64,000 nucleotides of DNA, taken from assembly GCF_026213295.1 (NCBI RefSeq), contig NC_079427.1:35000846-35064845 (forward strand), in the 5' to 3' direction. This DNA is from Gadus chalcogrammus (lineage: Eukaryota > Chordata > Actinopteri > Gadiformes > Gadidae). Both the position numbers and the translations under genes were made by a program. This document shows, piece after piece, positions 25,364 through 38,986 of this stretch (its first letter is position 1; each line of letters begins with the position of its first letter). Below the pieces are notes generated by a model, which was not told the origin of the DNA, made no database searches, and saw nothing but the letters and a program-made list of their open reading frames with translations.

Positions 25364-26154
25364 CAAGAAATGTGAATTTCGCCGGCACAACGCGAAGCAT
25401 GTGTTCAAAACGCTACCCTGAACTTGTGGATACAAAGGATTCGACTGTGGTAGGAGTAGCGAGAAGTCAGTGTAGCGTTTTCGCGGCAAAATTTTGTAGA
25501 AGATATACAATTTCCTCGTTTATTGCGCCCTCTAATGGCGAAATTGTGCGAAATTTTTATCGAACGTCATTAAGGTTAGCACCAACATGTGTGTAGAATT
25601 TGGACTCGATCCGATTTCTAATTTTGGATTTTTTTGTATTTTGGATTTTCCACGTCTAATTTAGCTAATATACCAATATTCAAAATGCTACCGTTTCGTC
25701 GTCGAAGGTCGGATCAAAAAACTGTATACGATTCCTTTGCGTGTGCGTCTGAAGATGTCGTGTGCAAAGTTTGGTGTCGATTGGTCAAGAAATGTGGGAG
25801 GAGTAGGGAAAAAACAGTTTTGCGGTTTTCGCGATTTAGCGAAAAATATTCATAGACGCAAATGGGCGTGGCCTAGGCCAAAAGATGCAGCAGACTCCAG
25901 TGCATCTGTGTGTACAAGTTTTTGGACTCTGGGAGGTTCGGTGTCGGAGTTATAGCCCCAAACGCGTATTCCCTGGTATAGCGCCACCTAGTGGCCGGCG
26001 TGTCTGGATTTTGTCGTCTGCGTAGTCCGAAGAGATCTGGATCTAGTCATGTAATTGGCGTGTGTGCACCATTTACGGTTTGGGCTGTGGTACCACTTTT
26101 AGGGGGGTAAGTATAAAAACAATAGGGATCCAACCTGTTGGCTTGGACCCCTAA
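25364..26154 (+). repeat. Unit 28, class A, truncated 5' end, shortened module
   Basis: Starts at CAAGAAATG like unit 23. Its module lacks the atccttac start: gtaagtat runs directly into aaaaacaatagg. Perfect CTCF-like core at 25981-25994. Confidence 0.9.
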
Positions 26155-26951
26155 CAAGAAGTGTGCATTTCGCCGGCACAACGCGACAAGAAATGTGCAT
26201 TTCGCCGGCACATCGCGAAGCATGTGTTGAAAACGCTACCCTGAACCTGTGGATACAAAGGATTTGACTGTGGTAGGAGTAGCGAGAAGTCAGTGTAGCG
26301 TTTTCGCGGCGAAATTTTGTAGAAGATATACAATTTCCTCGTTTATTGCGCCCCCTAATGGCGGAATTTTCCGAAATTTTTATCGAACGTCATTAAGGTT
26401 AGCACCAACATGTGTGTAGAATTTGGACTCGATCCGATGTCTAATTTTGGATTTTTTTAATTTTTTGCTTTTCCACGTCTAATTTAGCTAATAAACAAAT
26501 ATTCAAAATGCTACCGTTTCGTTGTCGAAGGTCGGATCAAAAAAGTGTTGATGATTTCTTTGCGTGTGCGTCTGAAGATGCCGTGTGCAAAGTTTGGTGT
26601 CGATTGGTCAAGAAATGTGGGAGAAGTAGGGAAAAAACAGTTTTGCGGTTTTCGCGATTTAGCGAAAAATATTCATAGACGCAAATGGGCGTGGCCTAGG
26701 CCAAAAGATGCAGCAGACTCCAGTGAATATGTGGGTACACGTTTTTGGACTCTGGGAGGTTCGGTGTGGGAGTTATAGCCCCAAACGCGTATTCCTTGGT
26801 ATAGCGCCACCTAGTGACCGGCGTGTCCGGATTTTGTCGTCTGCGTACACATCACAGACTTGGATCTAGTCATGCAATTGGCGTGTCCGCACCATTTCTG
26901 GCTTGGGGTGTGGGCCCACTTTTAGGGAAGGAAGTATAATAATAATAATAA
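26155..26951 (+). repeat. Unit 29, class A, truncated 5' end, no module
   Basis: Starts at CAAGAAGTG directly after a module. The gggagaagtaggg change lies in the body. CTCF-like site at 26804-26817 (…tagtga). Confidence 0.92.
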
Positions 26952-27824
26952 CTAGAACTGCAAGCAGTTATGCAGGGGTCCAAGAAGTGTGCATTTCGCC
27001 GGCACAACGCGACAAGAAATGTGCGTTTCGCCGGCACAACGCGAAGCATGTGTTCAAAACGCTACCCTGAACCTGTGGATACAAAGGATTTGACTGTGGT
27101 AGGAGTAGCGAGAAGTCAGTGTAGCGTTTTCGCGGCGAAATTTTGTAGAAGATATACAATTTCCTCGTTTATTGCGCCCCCTAATGGCGAAATATTCCGA
27201 TTTTTTTATTGAACGCCAATAAGGGTAGCACCGAAATGTGTCTAAAATTTGGACTCAATCAGATGTCTTTTTATTTATTTTTTTGGATTTTGGATTTTCC
27301 ACGTCTAATTTAGCTAATAAACAAATATTCAAAACTCTACCGTTTCGTCGTCGAAGGTCGGATCAAAAAACTGTATATGATTTCTTTGCGTGTGCGTCTG
27401 AAGATGCCGTGTGCAAAGTTTGGTGTCGATTGGTCAAGAAATGTGGGAGGAGTAGCGAAAATACAGTTTTGCGGTTTGCGCGATTTAGCGAAAAATATTC
27501 ATAGACGCAAATGGGCGTGGCCTAGGCCAAAAGATGCAGCAGACTCCAGTGAATATGTGGGTATAACGTTTTGGACTGTGGGAGGTTCGGTGTGGGAGTT
27601 ATAGCCGCAAACGCGTATTCCTTGGTATAGCGCCACCTAGTGGCTGGCAGGTCTGGATTTTGTCGTCTGCATAGTCTTCACGTACCTGGATCTAGTCATG
27701 CAATTGGCATGTCGGCACCATTTACGGTCTGGGCTGTGGTACCACTTTCTTGGTAGGAAGTATAAAAAGAATAATAATCGCTACAAAAACAATAGGGATC
27801 CAACCTGTTGGCTTGGACCCCTAA
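26952..27824 (+). repeat. Unit 30, class A, one module
   Basis: Marked by tctttttatttatttttttgg in the T-rich stretch and gcggtttgcgcg. Core of the CTCF-like site (27630-27643) intact although the flank is ggctggc. Module variant atcgctac. Confidence 0.92.
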
Positions 27825-28642
27825 CTAGAACTGCAAGCAGTTATGCAGGGGTCCAAGAAGTGTGCATTTCGCCGGCACAACGCGACAAGAAATGTGCGTT
27901 TCGCCGGCACAACGCGAAGCATGTGTTCAAAACGCTACCCTGAACCTGTGGATACAAAGGATTTGACTGTGGTAGGAGTAGCGAGAAGTCAGTGTAGCGT
28001 TTTCGCGGCGAAATTTTGTAGAAGATATACAATTTCCTCGTTTATTGCGCCCCCTAATGGCGAAATTTTCCGAAATTTTTATCGAACGACATTAAGGTTA
28101 GCACCAACATGTGTGTACTATTAGGACTCGATCCGATGTCTACTTTTGGATATTTTTATATTTTTGATTTTCCACGTCTAATTTAGCTAATATACCAATA
28201 TTCCAAACGCTACCGTTTCGTCGTCGAAGGTCTGATCAAAAAAGTGTTTCATGCATTATTTGCGTGTGCGTCTGAAGATGTCGTGTGCAAAGTTTGGTGT
28301 CGATTGGTCAAGAAATGTGGGAGGAGTAGGGAAAAAACTGTTTTGCGGTTTTCGCGATTTAGCGAAAAATATTCATAGACGCAAATGGGCGTGGCCTAGG
28401 CCAAAAGATGCAGCAGACTCCAGTGCATCTGTGTGTACAAGTTTTTGGACTCTGGGAGGTTCGGTGTGGGAGTTATAGCCCCAAACGCGTATTCCTTGGT
28501 ATAGCGCCACCTAGTGACCGGCGTGTCCGGATTTTGTCGTCTGCGTACACATCACAGACGTGGATCTAGTCATGCAATTGGCGTGTCCGCACCATTTACG
28601 GTTTGGGGTGTGGGCCCACTTTTAGGGAAGGAAGTATAATAA
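27825..28642 (+). repeat. Unit 31, class A, no module
   Basis: Unusual start to the 3' half (gtttcatgcattatttgcg). CTCF-like site at 28504-28517 (…tagtga). The tail ends in aataatt, where the 5' hairpin of the next unit is lost. Confidence 0.92.
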
Positions 28643-29417
28643 TTATGCAGGGGTCCAAGAAGTGTGCATTTCGCCGGCACAACGCGACAAGAAATGTGCA
28701 TTTCGCCGGAAAAACGCGAAGCATGTGTTCAAAACGCTACCCTGAACCTGTGGAGTAGCGAGAAGTCAGTGTAGCGTTTTCGCGGCGAAATTTTTGTAGA
28801 AGATATACAATTTCCTTGTTTATTGCGCCCCCTAATGGCGAAATTTTCCGAATTTTTTATCGAAGGTCATTAAGGTTAGCACCAACATGTGTCTAAAATT
28901 TGGACTCGATCCGATGTCTAATTTTGGAATTTTTTGTTTTTTTTATTTTCCACGTCTAATTTAGCTAATAAAGAATATTCAAAACTCTACCGTTTCGTCG
29001 TCGAAGGTCGGATCAAAAAACTGTATATGATTTCTTTGCGTGTGCGTCTGAAGATGCCGTGTGCAAAGTTTGGTGTTGATTGGTCAAGAAATGTGCGAGG
29101 AGTAGCGAAAAAACAGTTTTGCGGTTTTCGCGATTTAGCGAAAAATATTCATAGACGCAAATGGGCGTGGCCTAGGCCAAAAGATGCAGCAGACTCCAGT
29201 GAATCTGTGTGTACAAGGTTTTGAATGTGGGAGGTTCGTTGTGGGAGTTATAGCCCCAAACGCGTCTTTCCTTGGTATAGCGCCACCTAGTGGCCGGCGT
29301 GTCTGGATTTGGTCGTCTGCTTAGAACTCAGGGCCCTGGATCTAGTCATGCAATTGGCGTGTCGGCACCATTTACGGTTTGGGCTGTGGACCCACTTCTA
29401 GGGGGGAATAATAATAA
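28643..29417 (+). repeat. Unit 32, class A, 5' end clipped at TTATGCAGG, no module
   Basis: Joined to (AAT)n inside the 5' end, removing the hairpin but keeping the inverted-repeat arm. Carries the unit 5 deletion. Perfect CTCF-like core at 29280-29293. Unit 55 has the same type of junction. Confidence 0.9.
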
Positions 29418-30418
29418 CTAGAACTGCAAGCAGTTATGCAGGGGTCCAAGAAGTGTGCATTTCGCCGGCACAACGCGAAGCATGTGTTCGAAATTTAGGA
29501 ACGGCGTATGCCAAAAGATGCAGCTGACTCCAGTGAATCTGTGGATATAACGTTTTTGACTGTGGGAGCTTCGGTGTGGGAGTTATAGCCTAAAACGCGT
29601 TTTCAGAACATTCCATTGGCCAGTTAGGAGATATATTATTTCGTCGTTTTTTGGCGCCGCCCTGTTGGCGAAATTTTCCAAAGACAATTTTCCTTTGCCA
29701 AATAACTCCCGCCCACATTAATAATTCTTGGCCATATTTTTTATATAGACTCGGGTTTGCCCCTTGATGGTTCCCTTATAGTTTGAAGAACATTCTTTTG
29801 GCCAATTAGAAGATATACAATTTCCTCGTTTATTGCGCCCCCTAATGGCGAAATATTCCGAATTCTTTATTGAACGCCAATAAGGCCAGCACCGACATGT
29901 GTCTAAAATTTGGACTTGATCCGAAGTCTAATTTTGGTATTTTTTTAATTTTTTGCTTTTCCACGTCTAATTTAGCTAATAAACAAATATTCAAAATGCT
30001 ACCGTTTCGTTGTCGGAGGTCGGATCAAAAAACTGTATATGATTTCTTTGCGTGTGCGTCTGAAGATGCCGTGTGCAAAGTTTGGTGTTGATTGGTCAAG
30101 AAATGTGCGAGGAGTAGCGAAAAAACAGTTTTGCGGTTTTCGCGATCTAGCGAAAAATATTCATGGACGCAAATGGGCGTGGCCTATACCAAAAGATGCA
30201 GCAGACTCCAGTGAATCTGTGTGTACAAGGTTTTGAATGTGGGAGGTTCGGTGTGGGAGTTATAGCCCCAAACGCGTCTTTCCTTGGTATAGCGCCACCT
30301 AGTGGCCGGCGTGTCTGGATTTGGTCGTCTGCTTAGAACTCAGGGCCCTGGATCTAGTCATGCAATTGGCGTGTCGGCACCATTTACGGTTTGGGCTGTG
30401 GACCCACTTCTAGGGGGG

Positions 30419-30450
<32 letters not shown>

Positions 30451-30709
30451 TCCTTACAAAAACAATAGGGATCCAACCTGTTGGCTTGGACCCCTAAAAA
30501 TCCTTACAAAAACAATAGGGATCCAACCTGTTGGCTTGGACCCCTAAAAAGAAAAATCCTTACAAAAACAATAGGGATCCAACCTGTTGGCTTGGACCCC
30601 TAATAAAAAAAATCCTTACAAAAACAATAGGGATCCAACCTGTTGGCTTGGACCCCTAATAATCCTTACAAAAACAATAGGGATCCAACCTGTTGGCTTG
30701 GACCCCTAA
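29418..30709 (+). repeat. Unit 33, class C, five modules
   Basis: The class C body ends in (AAT)n and a stack of five modules (30450-30709). Perfect CTCF-like core at 30292-30305. Units 27, 29, 31 and 32 upstream have no module of their own. Confidence 0.93.
30450..30709 (+). repeat. Stack of five 3' modules
   Basis: Five copies end at 30497, 30547, 30603, 30659 and 30709. Linkers differ (none, aaaaagaaaa, aataaaaaa, aataa), so the copies are not one clean tandem duplication. Each keeps the ccaacctgttgg hairpin. Confidence 0.92.
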
Positions 30710-31519
30710 CTAGAACTGCAAGCAGTTATGCAGGGGTCCAAGAAGTGTGCATTTCGCCGGCACAACGCGACAAGAAATGTGCATTTCGCCGGCACAACGC
30801 GAAGCATGTGTTGAAAACGCTACCCTGAACCTGTGGATACAAAGGATTTGACTGTGGTAGGAGTAGCGGGAAGTCAGTGTAGCGTTTTCGTGGCGAAATT
30901 TTGTAGAAGATATACAATTTCCTCGTTTATTGCGCCCCCTAATGGCGAAATTTTCCGAAATTTTTATCGAACGACATTAAGGTTAGCACCAACATGTGTG
31001 TACAATTTGGACTCGATCCGATGTCTAATTTTGGATTTTTAATTTTCCACGTCTAATTTAGCTAATAAACAAATATTCAAAACTCTACCGTTTCGTCGTC
31101 GAAGGTCGGATCAAAAAACTGTCTATGATTTCTTTGCGTGTGCGTCTGAAGATGCCATGTGCAAAGTTTGGTGGTGATCGGGCGAGAAATGTGGGAGGAG
31201 TAGCGAAAAAACAGTTTTGCGGTTTTCGCGATTTAGCGAAAAATATTCATAGACGCAAATGGGCGTGGCCTAGGCCAAAAGATGCAGCAGACTCCAGTGA
31301 ATATGTGGGTACAAGTTTTTGACTGTGGGAGGTTCGTTGTGGGAGTTATAGCCCCAAACGCATTTTCCCTTGGTATAGCGCCACCTAGTGGCCGGCGTGT
31401 CTGGATTTTGTCGTCTGCATAGTCTTCACTGACCTGGATCTAGTCATGCAATTGGCGTGTGTGCAACATTTACGGTATGGGCTGTATACCCACTTTCTTG
31501 GTAGGAAGTATAATAATAA
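30710..31519 (+). repeat. Unit 34, class A, no module
   Basis: 5' half as unit 26 (gtagcgggaag, ttttcgtggcg). The 3' half has GGTGATCGGGCG. Perfect CTCF-like core at 31378-31391. Confidence 0.92.
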
Positions 31520-32398
31520 CTAGAACTGCAAGCAGTTATGCAGGGGTCCAAGAAGTGTGCATTTCGCCGGCACAACGCGACAAGAAATGTGCATTTCGCC
31601 GGCACAACGCGAAGCATGTGTTGAAAACGCTACCCTGAACCTGTGGATACAAAGGATTTGACTGTGGTAGGAGTAGCGAGAAGTCAGTGTAGCGTTTTCG
31701 CGGCGAAATTTTGTAGAAGATATACAATTTCCTCGTTTATTGCGCCCCCTAAAGGCGGAATTTTCCGAAATTTTTATCGAACGTCATTAAGGTTAGCACC
31801 AACATGTGTGTAGAATTTGGACTCGATCCGATGTCTAATTTTGGATTTTTTTGGATTTTTAATTTTCCACGTCTAATTTAGCTAATAAACCAATATTCAA
31901 AACTCTACCGTTTCGTCGTCGAAGGTCGGATCAAAAAACTGTCTAAGATTTCTATGCGTGTGCGTCTTAAGATGTCGTGTGCAAAGTTTGGTGTCGATTG
32001 GTCAAGAAATGTGGGAGGAGTAGGGAAAAAACAGTTTTGCGGTTTTCGCGATTTAGCGAAAAATATCCATAGACGCAAATGGGCGTGGCCTAGGCCAAAA
32101 GATGCAGCAGACTCCAGTGCATCTGTGTGTACAAGTTTTTGGACTGTGGGAGGTTCGGTGTGGGAGTTATAGCCCCAAACGCGTATTCCTTGGTATAGCG
32201 CCACCTAGTGGCCGGCGTGTCTGGATTTTGTCGTCTGCATAGTCTTCACTGACCTGGATCTAGTCATGCAATTGGCGTGTGTGCAACATTTACGGTATGG
32301 GCTGTATTTCCACTTTCTTGGTAGGAAGTATAATAATAATAATAAGAAAAATCCCTACAAAAACAATAGGGATCCAACCTGTTGGCTTGGACCCCTAA
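31520..32398 (+). repeat. Unit 35, class A, one module
   Basis: Tail gtaggaagta with module variant aagaaaaatccctac, an association also seen in units 42 and 43. Perfect CTCF-like core at 32198-32211. Confidence 0.92.
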
Positions 32399-33406
32399 CT
32401 AGAACTGCAAGCAGTTATGCAGGGGTCCAAGAAGTGTGCATTTCGCCGGCACAACGCGAAGCATGTGTTCGAAATTGAGGAACGGCGTATGCCAAAAGAT
32501 GCAGCTGACTCCAGTGAATCTGTAGATATAACGTTTTTGATTGTGGGAGCTTCGGTGTGGGAGTTATAGCCTAAAACGCGTTTCAGAACATTCCATTGGC
32601 CAGTTAGGAGATATATTATTTCGTCGTTTATTTGCGCCCCCTTGTGGCGAAATTTTCCAAAGACAATTTTCCTTTGCCAAATAACTCCCGCCCACATTAA
32701 TAATTCTTGGCCATATTTTTTATATAGACTCGGGTTTGCCCCTTGATGGTTCCCTTATAGTTTGAAGAACATTCTTTCGGCCAATTAGAAGATATACAAT
32801 TTCCTTGTTTATTGCGCCCCCTAATGGCGAAATTGTCCGAAATTTTTATCGAACGTCATTAAGGTTAGCACCAACATGTGTGTAGAATTTGGACTCGATC
32901 CGATTTCTAATTTTGGATTTTTTGGGATTTTAATTTTCCACGTCTAATTTAGCTAATATACCAATATTCAAAATGCTACCGTTTCGTCGTCGAAGGTCGG
33001 ATCAAAAAACTGTATACGATTCCTTTGCGTGTGCGTCTGAAGATGTCGTGTGCAAAGTTTTGTGTCGATTGGTCAAGAAATGTGGGAGGAGTAGCGAAAA
33101 AAACAGTTTTGCGGTTTTCGCGATTTTGCGAAAAAAATTATAGACGCAAATGGGCGTGGCCTATGCCAAAAGATGCAGCAGACTCCAGTGAATCTGTGTG
33201 TACGAGGTTTTGAATGTGGGAGGTTCGGTGTGGGAGTTATAGCCCCAAACGCGTCTTTCCTTGGTATAGCGCCACCTAGTGGCCGGCGTGTCTGGATTTG
33301 GTCGTCTGCTTAGAACTCAGGGCCCTGGATCTAGTCATGCAATTGGCGTGTCGGCACCATTTACGGTTTGGGCTGTGGACCCACTTCTAGGGGGGAATAA
33401 TAATAA
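32399..33406 (+). repeat. Unit 36, class C, no module
   Basis: Class C with gtagatataacg and gcgcccccttgtggcg in the extra segment. Perfect CTCF-like core at 33269-33282. Confidence 0.92.
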
Positions 33407-34282
33407 CTAGAACTGCAAGCAGTTATGCAGGGGTCCAAGAAGTGTGCATTTCGCCGGCACAACGCGACAAGAAATGTGCATTTCGCCGGCACATCGCGAA
33501 GCATGTGTTGAAAACGCTACCCTGAACCTGTGGATACAAAGGATTTGACTGTGGTAGGAGTAGCGAGAAGTCAGTGTAGCGTTTTTGCGGCGAAATTTTG
33601 TAGAAGATATACAATTTCCTCGTTTATTGCGCCCCCTAATGGCGGAATTTTCCGAAATTTTTATCGAACGTCATTAAGGTTAGCACCAACATGTGTGTAG
33701 AATTTGGACTCGATCCGATGTCTAATTTTGGATTTTTTTGTATTTTTGATTTTCCACGTCTAATTTAGCTAATAAACCAATATTCAAAACGCTACCGTTT
33801 CGTCGTCGAAGGTCGGATCAAAAAAGTGTCTAAGATTTCTTTGCGTGTGCGTCTGAAGATGTCGTGTGCAAAGTTTGGTGTTGATCGGGCGAGAAATGTG
33901 GGAGGAGTAGCGAAAAAACAGTTTTGCGGTTTTCGCGATTTAGCGAAAAATATTAATAGACGCAAATGGGCGTGGCCTAGGCCAAAAGATGCAGCAGACT
34001 CCAGTGCATCTGTGTGAACAAGTTTTTGGACTCTGGGAGGTTCGGTGTGGAAGTTATAGCCCCAAACGCGTATTCCTTGGTATAGCGCCACCTAGGGACC
34101 GGCGTGTCTGGATTTTGTTATCTGAGTAGCGGTGCCGATTCTGGATCTAGTCATGCAATTGGCGCGTGTGCACCATTTACGGTTTGGGCTGTGGTACCAC
34201 TTCTAAGGCGTACGAAATAATAATAATCCTTACAAAAACAATAGGGATCCAACCTGTTGGCTTGGACCCCTAATAATAATAA
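33407..34282 (+). repeat. Unit 37, class A, one module
   Basis: Unit 14 subtype (cacatcgcg). A stop occurs in the recurrent frame (gtgtgaacaag). (AAT)3 follows the module before the next CTAG. CTCF-like site at 34085-34098 degraded (…taggga). Confidence 0.92.
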
Positions 34283-35096
34283 CTAGAACTGCAAGCAGTT
34301 ATGCAGGGGTCCAAGAAGTGTGCATTTCGCCGGCACAACGCGACAAGAAATGTGCATTTCGCCGGCACAACGCGAAGCATGTGTTCAAAACACTACCCTG
34401 TACCTGTGGATACAAAGGATTTGACTGTGGTAGGAGTAGCGAGAAGTCAGTGTGGCGTTTTTGCGGCGAAATTTTGTAGAAGATATAAAATTTCCTCGTT
34501 TATTGCGCCCCCTAATGGCGGAATTTTCCGAAATTTTTATCGAACGTCATTAAGGTTAGCACCAACATGTGTGTAGAATTTGGACTCGATCCGATGTCTA
34601 ATTTTGGATTTTTTGGGATTTTTAATTTTCCACGTCTAATTTAGCTAATAAACAAATATTCAAAACTCTACCGTTTCGTCGTCGAAGGTCGGATTAAAAA
34701 ACTGTATACGATTTCTTTGCGTGTGCGTCTGAAGATGCCGTGTGCAAAGTTTGGTGTCGATTGGTCAAGAAATGTGGGAGGAGTAGGGAAAAAACAGTTT
34801 TGCGGTTTTCGCGATTTAGCGAAAAATATTCATAGACGCAAATGGGCGTGGCCTAGGCCAAAAGATGCAGCAGACTCCAGTGCATCTGTGTGTACAAGTT
34901 TTTGGACTCTGGGAGGTTCGGTGTGGGAGTTATAGCCCCAAACGCGTATTCCTTGGTATAGCGCCACCTAGTGGCCGGCATGTCTGGATTTGGTTATCTG
35001 AGTAGCGGTGCCGGTACTGGTTCTAGTCATGTAATTGGTGCGTGTGCACCATTTACGGTTTGGGCTGTGGTCCCACAAGTACGGGGGGAAGAATAA
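34283..35096 (+). repeat. Unit 38, class A, no module
   Basis: Near-identical to unit 48 (both 814 bp), marked by caaaacactaccctgtacc and agatataaaatttcc. Perfect CTCF-like core at 34971-34984. Confidence 0.92.
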
Positions 35097-35920
35097 CTAG
35101 AACTGCAAGCAGTTATGCAGGGGTCCAAGAAGTGTGCATTTCGCCGGCACAACGCGACAAGAAATGTGCGTTTCGCCGGCACAACGCGAAGCATGTGTTT
35201 AAAACGCTACCCTGAACCTGTGGATACAAAGGATTTGACTGTGGTAGGAGTTGCGAGAAGTCAGTGTAGCGTTTTCGCGGCGAAATTTTTTAGAAGATAT
35301 ACAATTTCCTCGTTTATGGCGCCCCCTAATGGCGAAATTTTCCGATATTTTATCGAACGTCATTAACGTTAGCACCGACATGTCTGTACAATTTGGGCTC
35401 GATCCGATGTATAATTCTGGATTTCTTTGGATTTTTTACTTTTCACGTCTAATTTAGCTAATAAACAAATATTCAAAACGCTACCGTTTCGTCGTCGAAG
35501 GTCGGATCAAAAAAGTGTCTAAGATTTCTTTGCGTGTGCGTCTGAAGATGCCGTATGCAAAGTTTTGTGTCAATTGGTCAAGAAATGTGGGAGGAGTAGC
35601 GAAAAAAACGTTTTGCGGTTTTCGCGATTTGCGAAAAATATTCATAGACGCAAATGGGCGTGGCCTAGGCCAAAAGATGCAGCAGACTCCAGTGAATATG
35701 TGGGTAGAAGTTGTTGACTGTGGGAGGTTTGGTGTGGGAGTTATAGCCCCAAACGCGTCTTTCCTTGGTATAGCGCCACCTAGTGGCCGGCGTGTCTGGA
35801 TTTTGTCGTCTTCATAGTCTTCACGTACCTGGATCTACTCATGTAATTGGCGTGTGTGCACCATTTACGGTTTGGGCTGTAGTAGCACTTTCTTGGTAGG
35901 AAGTATAATAATAATAATAA
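35097..35920 (+). repeat. Unit 39, class A, no module
   Basis: Same as unit 49 except for two 1-bp losses (gatattttatcg and gatttgcg), which account for the 824 versus 826 bp lengths. Perfect CTCF-like core at 35773-35786. Confidence 0.92.
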
Positions 35921-36796
35921 CTAGAACTGCAAGCAGTTATGCAGGGGTCCAAGAAGTGTGCATTTCGCCGGCACAACGCGACAAGAAATGTGCATTTCGC
36001 CGGCACAACGCGAAGCATGTGTTCAAAACGCTACCCTGAACCTGTGGATACAAAGGATTTGACTGTGGTAGGAGTAGCGAGAAGTCAGTGTAGCGTTTTC
36101 GTGGCGAAATTTTGTAGAAGATATACAATTTCCTCGTTTATTGCGCCCCCTAATGGCGAAAATTTCCGCATTTTTTATCGAACGTCATTAAGGTTAGCAC
36201 CGACATGTGTGTACAATTTGGACTCGATCCGATGTCTAATTTAGGATTTTTTTTTATTTTTGATTTTCCACGTCTAATTTAGCTAATAAACAAATATTCA
36301 AAACGCTACCGTTTCGTCGTCGAAGGTCGGATCAAAAAAGTATATATGATTTCTTTGCGTGTGCGTCTGCAGATGTCGTGTGCAAAGTTTGGTGTCGATT
36401 GATCAAGAAATGTGGGAGGAGTAGGGAAAAAACAGTTTTGCGGTTTTCGCGATTTAGCGAAAAATATTCATAGACGCAAATGGGCGTGGCCTAGGCCAAA
36501 AGATGCAGCAGACTCCAGTGCATCTGTCTGTACAAGTTTTGGACTCTGGGAGGTTCGGTGTGGGAGTTATAGTCCCAAACGTGTTTCTCCTTGGTATAGC
36601 GCCACCTAGTGGCCGGCATGTCTGGATTTGGTTATCTGAGTAGCGGTGCCGGTACTGGTTCTAGTCATGCAATTGGCGCGTGTGCACCTTTTACGGTTTG
36701 GGCTGTAGTCCAACAAGTACGGGGGGAAGAATAATAATAGGAAAAATCCTTACAAAAACAATAGGGATCCAACCTGTTGGCTTGGACCCCTAATAA
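35921..36796 (+). repeat. Unit 40, class A, one module
   Basis: Marked by gcgaaaatttccgc, agtatatatgatttc and tctgcagatg; unit 55 is its sister. Perfect CTCF-like core at 36599-36612. Confidence 0.92.
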
Positions 36797-37585
36797 CAAG
36801 AAGTGTGCATTTCGCCGGCACAACGCGACAAGAAATGTGCGTTTCGCCGGCACAACGCAAAGCATGTGTTTAAAACGCTACCCTGAACCTGTGGATACAA
36901 AGTATTTGACTGTGGTAGGAGTAGCGAGAAGTCAGTGTAGCGTTTTCGCGGTGAAATTGTGTAGAAGATATACAATTTCCTCGTTTATTGCGCCCCCCAA
37001 TGGCGAAATTTCCCGAATTTTTTATCGAACGACATTAAGGTTAACACCAACATGTGTGTAAAATTTGGACTCGATCCGATGTCTAATTTTGGATTTCTTT
37101 GGATTTTTGATATTCCACGTCTAATTTAGCTAATAAACCAATATTCAAAACGCTACCGTTTCGTCGTCGAAGGTCGGATCAAAAAACTGTCTAAGATTTC
37201 TATGCGTGTGCGTCTGAAGATGTCGTGTGCAAAGTTTGGTGTCGATTGGTCAAGAAATGTGGGAGGAGTAGGGAAAAAAACAGTTTTGCAGTTTTCGCGA
37301 TTTAGCGAAAAATATTCATAGACGCAAATGGGCGTGGCCTAGGCCAAAAGATGCAGCAGACTCCAGTGCATCTGTGTGTACAAGTTTTTGGACTGTGGGA
37401 GGTTCGGTGTGGGAGTTATAGCCCCAAACGCGTATTCCTTGGTATAGCGCCACCTAGTGGCCGGCGTGTCTGGATTTTGTCGTCTGCATAGTCTTCACTG
37501 ACCTGGATCTAGTCATGCAATTGGCGTGTGTGCAACATTTACGGTATGGGCTGTATTCCCACTTTCTTGGTAGGAAGTATAATAA
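36797..37585 (+). repeat. Unit 41, class A, truncated 5' end, no module
   Basis: Starts at CAAGAAGTG. Units 51 and 58 are near-identical (gcgccccccaatgg, gttaacacc, ttttgcagtttt). One extra A in a poly-A run makes it 789 bp against 788 for unit 51. Perfect CTCF-like core at 37447-37460. Confidence 0.92.
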
Positions 37586-38986
37586 CTAGAACTGCAAGCA
37601 GTTATGCAGGGGTCCAAGAAGTGTGCATTTCGCCGGCACAACGCGAACCAAGTATTCAAAACGCTATCGTGAACAACCTGTGGATATAAAGGTTTTGAAT
37701 GTGAGAGGTTCAGTGTGGGAGTTTCGGCCCCAAACGCATTTCCGCTACCGTTTAGTCGTCGACGGTTGGATCAAAATAGTTTTTACTGATTTGCAACGCA
37801 AAACATATATTCAAAACGCTACCGTTTCGTCAACGATGGTCGGATCAAAATAGTTTTGCTGATTTCTTGTAGTGTGCGTCTGAAGATGTCGTGTGCAAAG
37901 TTTGGTGTCAATTGGGCAAGAAATGTGGGAGAAGTAGCGAAAAGGCAGTTTAGCTGTTTTTGCGATTTTGCATAAAGAAAATACTGACGCAAATGGGCCT
38001 TTAAAGATGCAGCTGACTCCAGTGAATCTGTGCGTATAAAGTTTTTGACTGTGGGAGCTTCGGTGTGGGAGTTATAGCCTAAAACGCGTTTTCAGAACAT
38101 TCCATTGGCCAAATAGGAGATAGACAATGTCGTCGTTTTTTGGAGCCGCCCTGTTGGCGAAATTTTCCAAAGACAATTTTCCTTTGCCAAATAACTCCCG
38201 CCCACATTAATAATTATAAGCCATATTTTCTGTATAGACTCGGGTTTGCCCCTTGATGGTTTCACTTGAGTTTGAAGAACATTCCTTTGGCCAATTAGAA
38301 GATATACAATTTCCTCGTTTATTGCGCCCCCTAAAGGCGGAATCTTCCGAATTTTTTTACGTACGACGTTAAGGTTGGCACCAACATGTGTGTAAAATTT
38401 GGACTCGATCCGATGTCTAATTTTGGATTTTCTGGGATTTTTGTTATTCAACGTCTAATTTAGCTAATAAACCAATATTCAAAATGCTATCGTTTCGTCG
38501 TCGAAGGTCGGATCAAAAAACTGTATATGATTCCTTTGCGTGTGCGTCTGAAGATGTCGTGTGCAAAGTTTTGTGTCGATTGGTCAAGAAATGTGGGAGG
38601 AGTAGGGAAAAAACAGTTTTGCGGTTTTCGCGATTTAGCGAAAAATATTCATAGACGCAAATGGGCGTGGCCTAGGCCAAAAGATGCAGCAGACTCCAGT
38701 GAATATGTGGGTACAAGTTTTTGACTGTGGGAGGTTCGTTGTGGGAGTTATAGCCCCAAACGCATTTTCCCTTGGTATAGCGCCACCTAGTGGCCGGCGT
38801 GTCTGGATTTTGTCGTCTGCATAGTCTTCACAGACCTGGATCTAGTCATGCAATTGGCGTGTGTGCAACATTTACGGTATGGGCTGTATTCCCACTTTCT
38901 TGGTAGGAAGTATAATAATAATAATAATAAGAAAAATCCCTACAAAAACAATAGGGATCCAACCTGTTGGCTTGGACCCCTAATAA
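37586..38986 (+). repeat. Unit 42, class D, one module
   Basis: Third class D copy, with one 32-bp motif and a further loss after gggcctttaaagatgcag. Its class B segment is the ttataagcc variant of units 11 and 64. Perfect CTCF-like core at 38780-38793. Module variant aagaaaaatccctac. Confidence 0.92.
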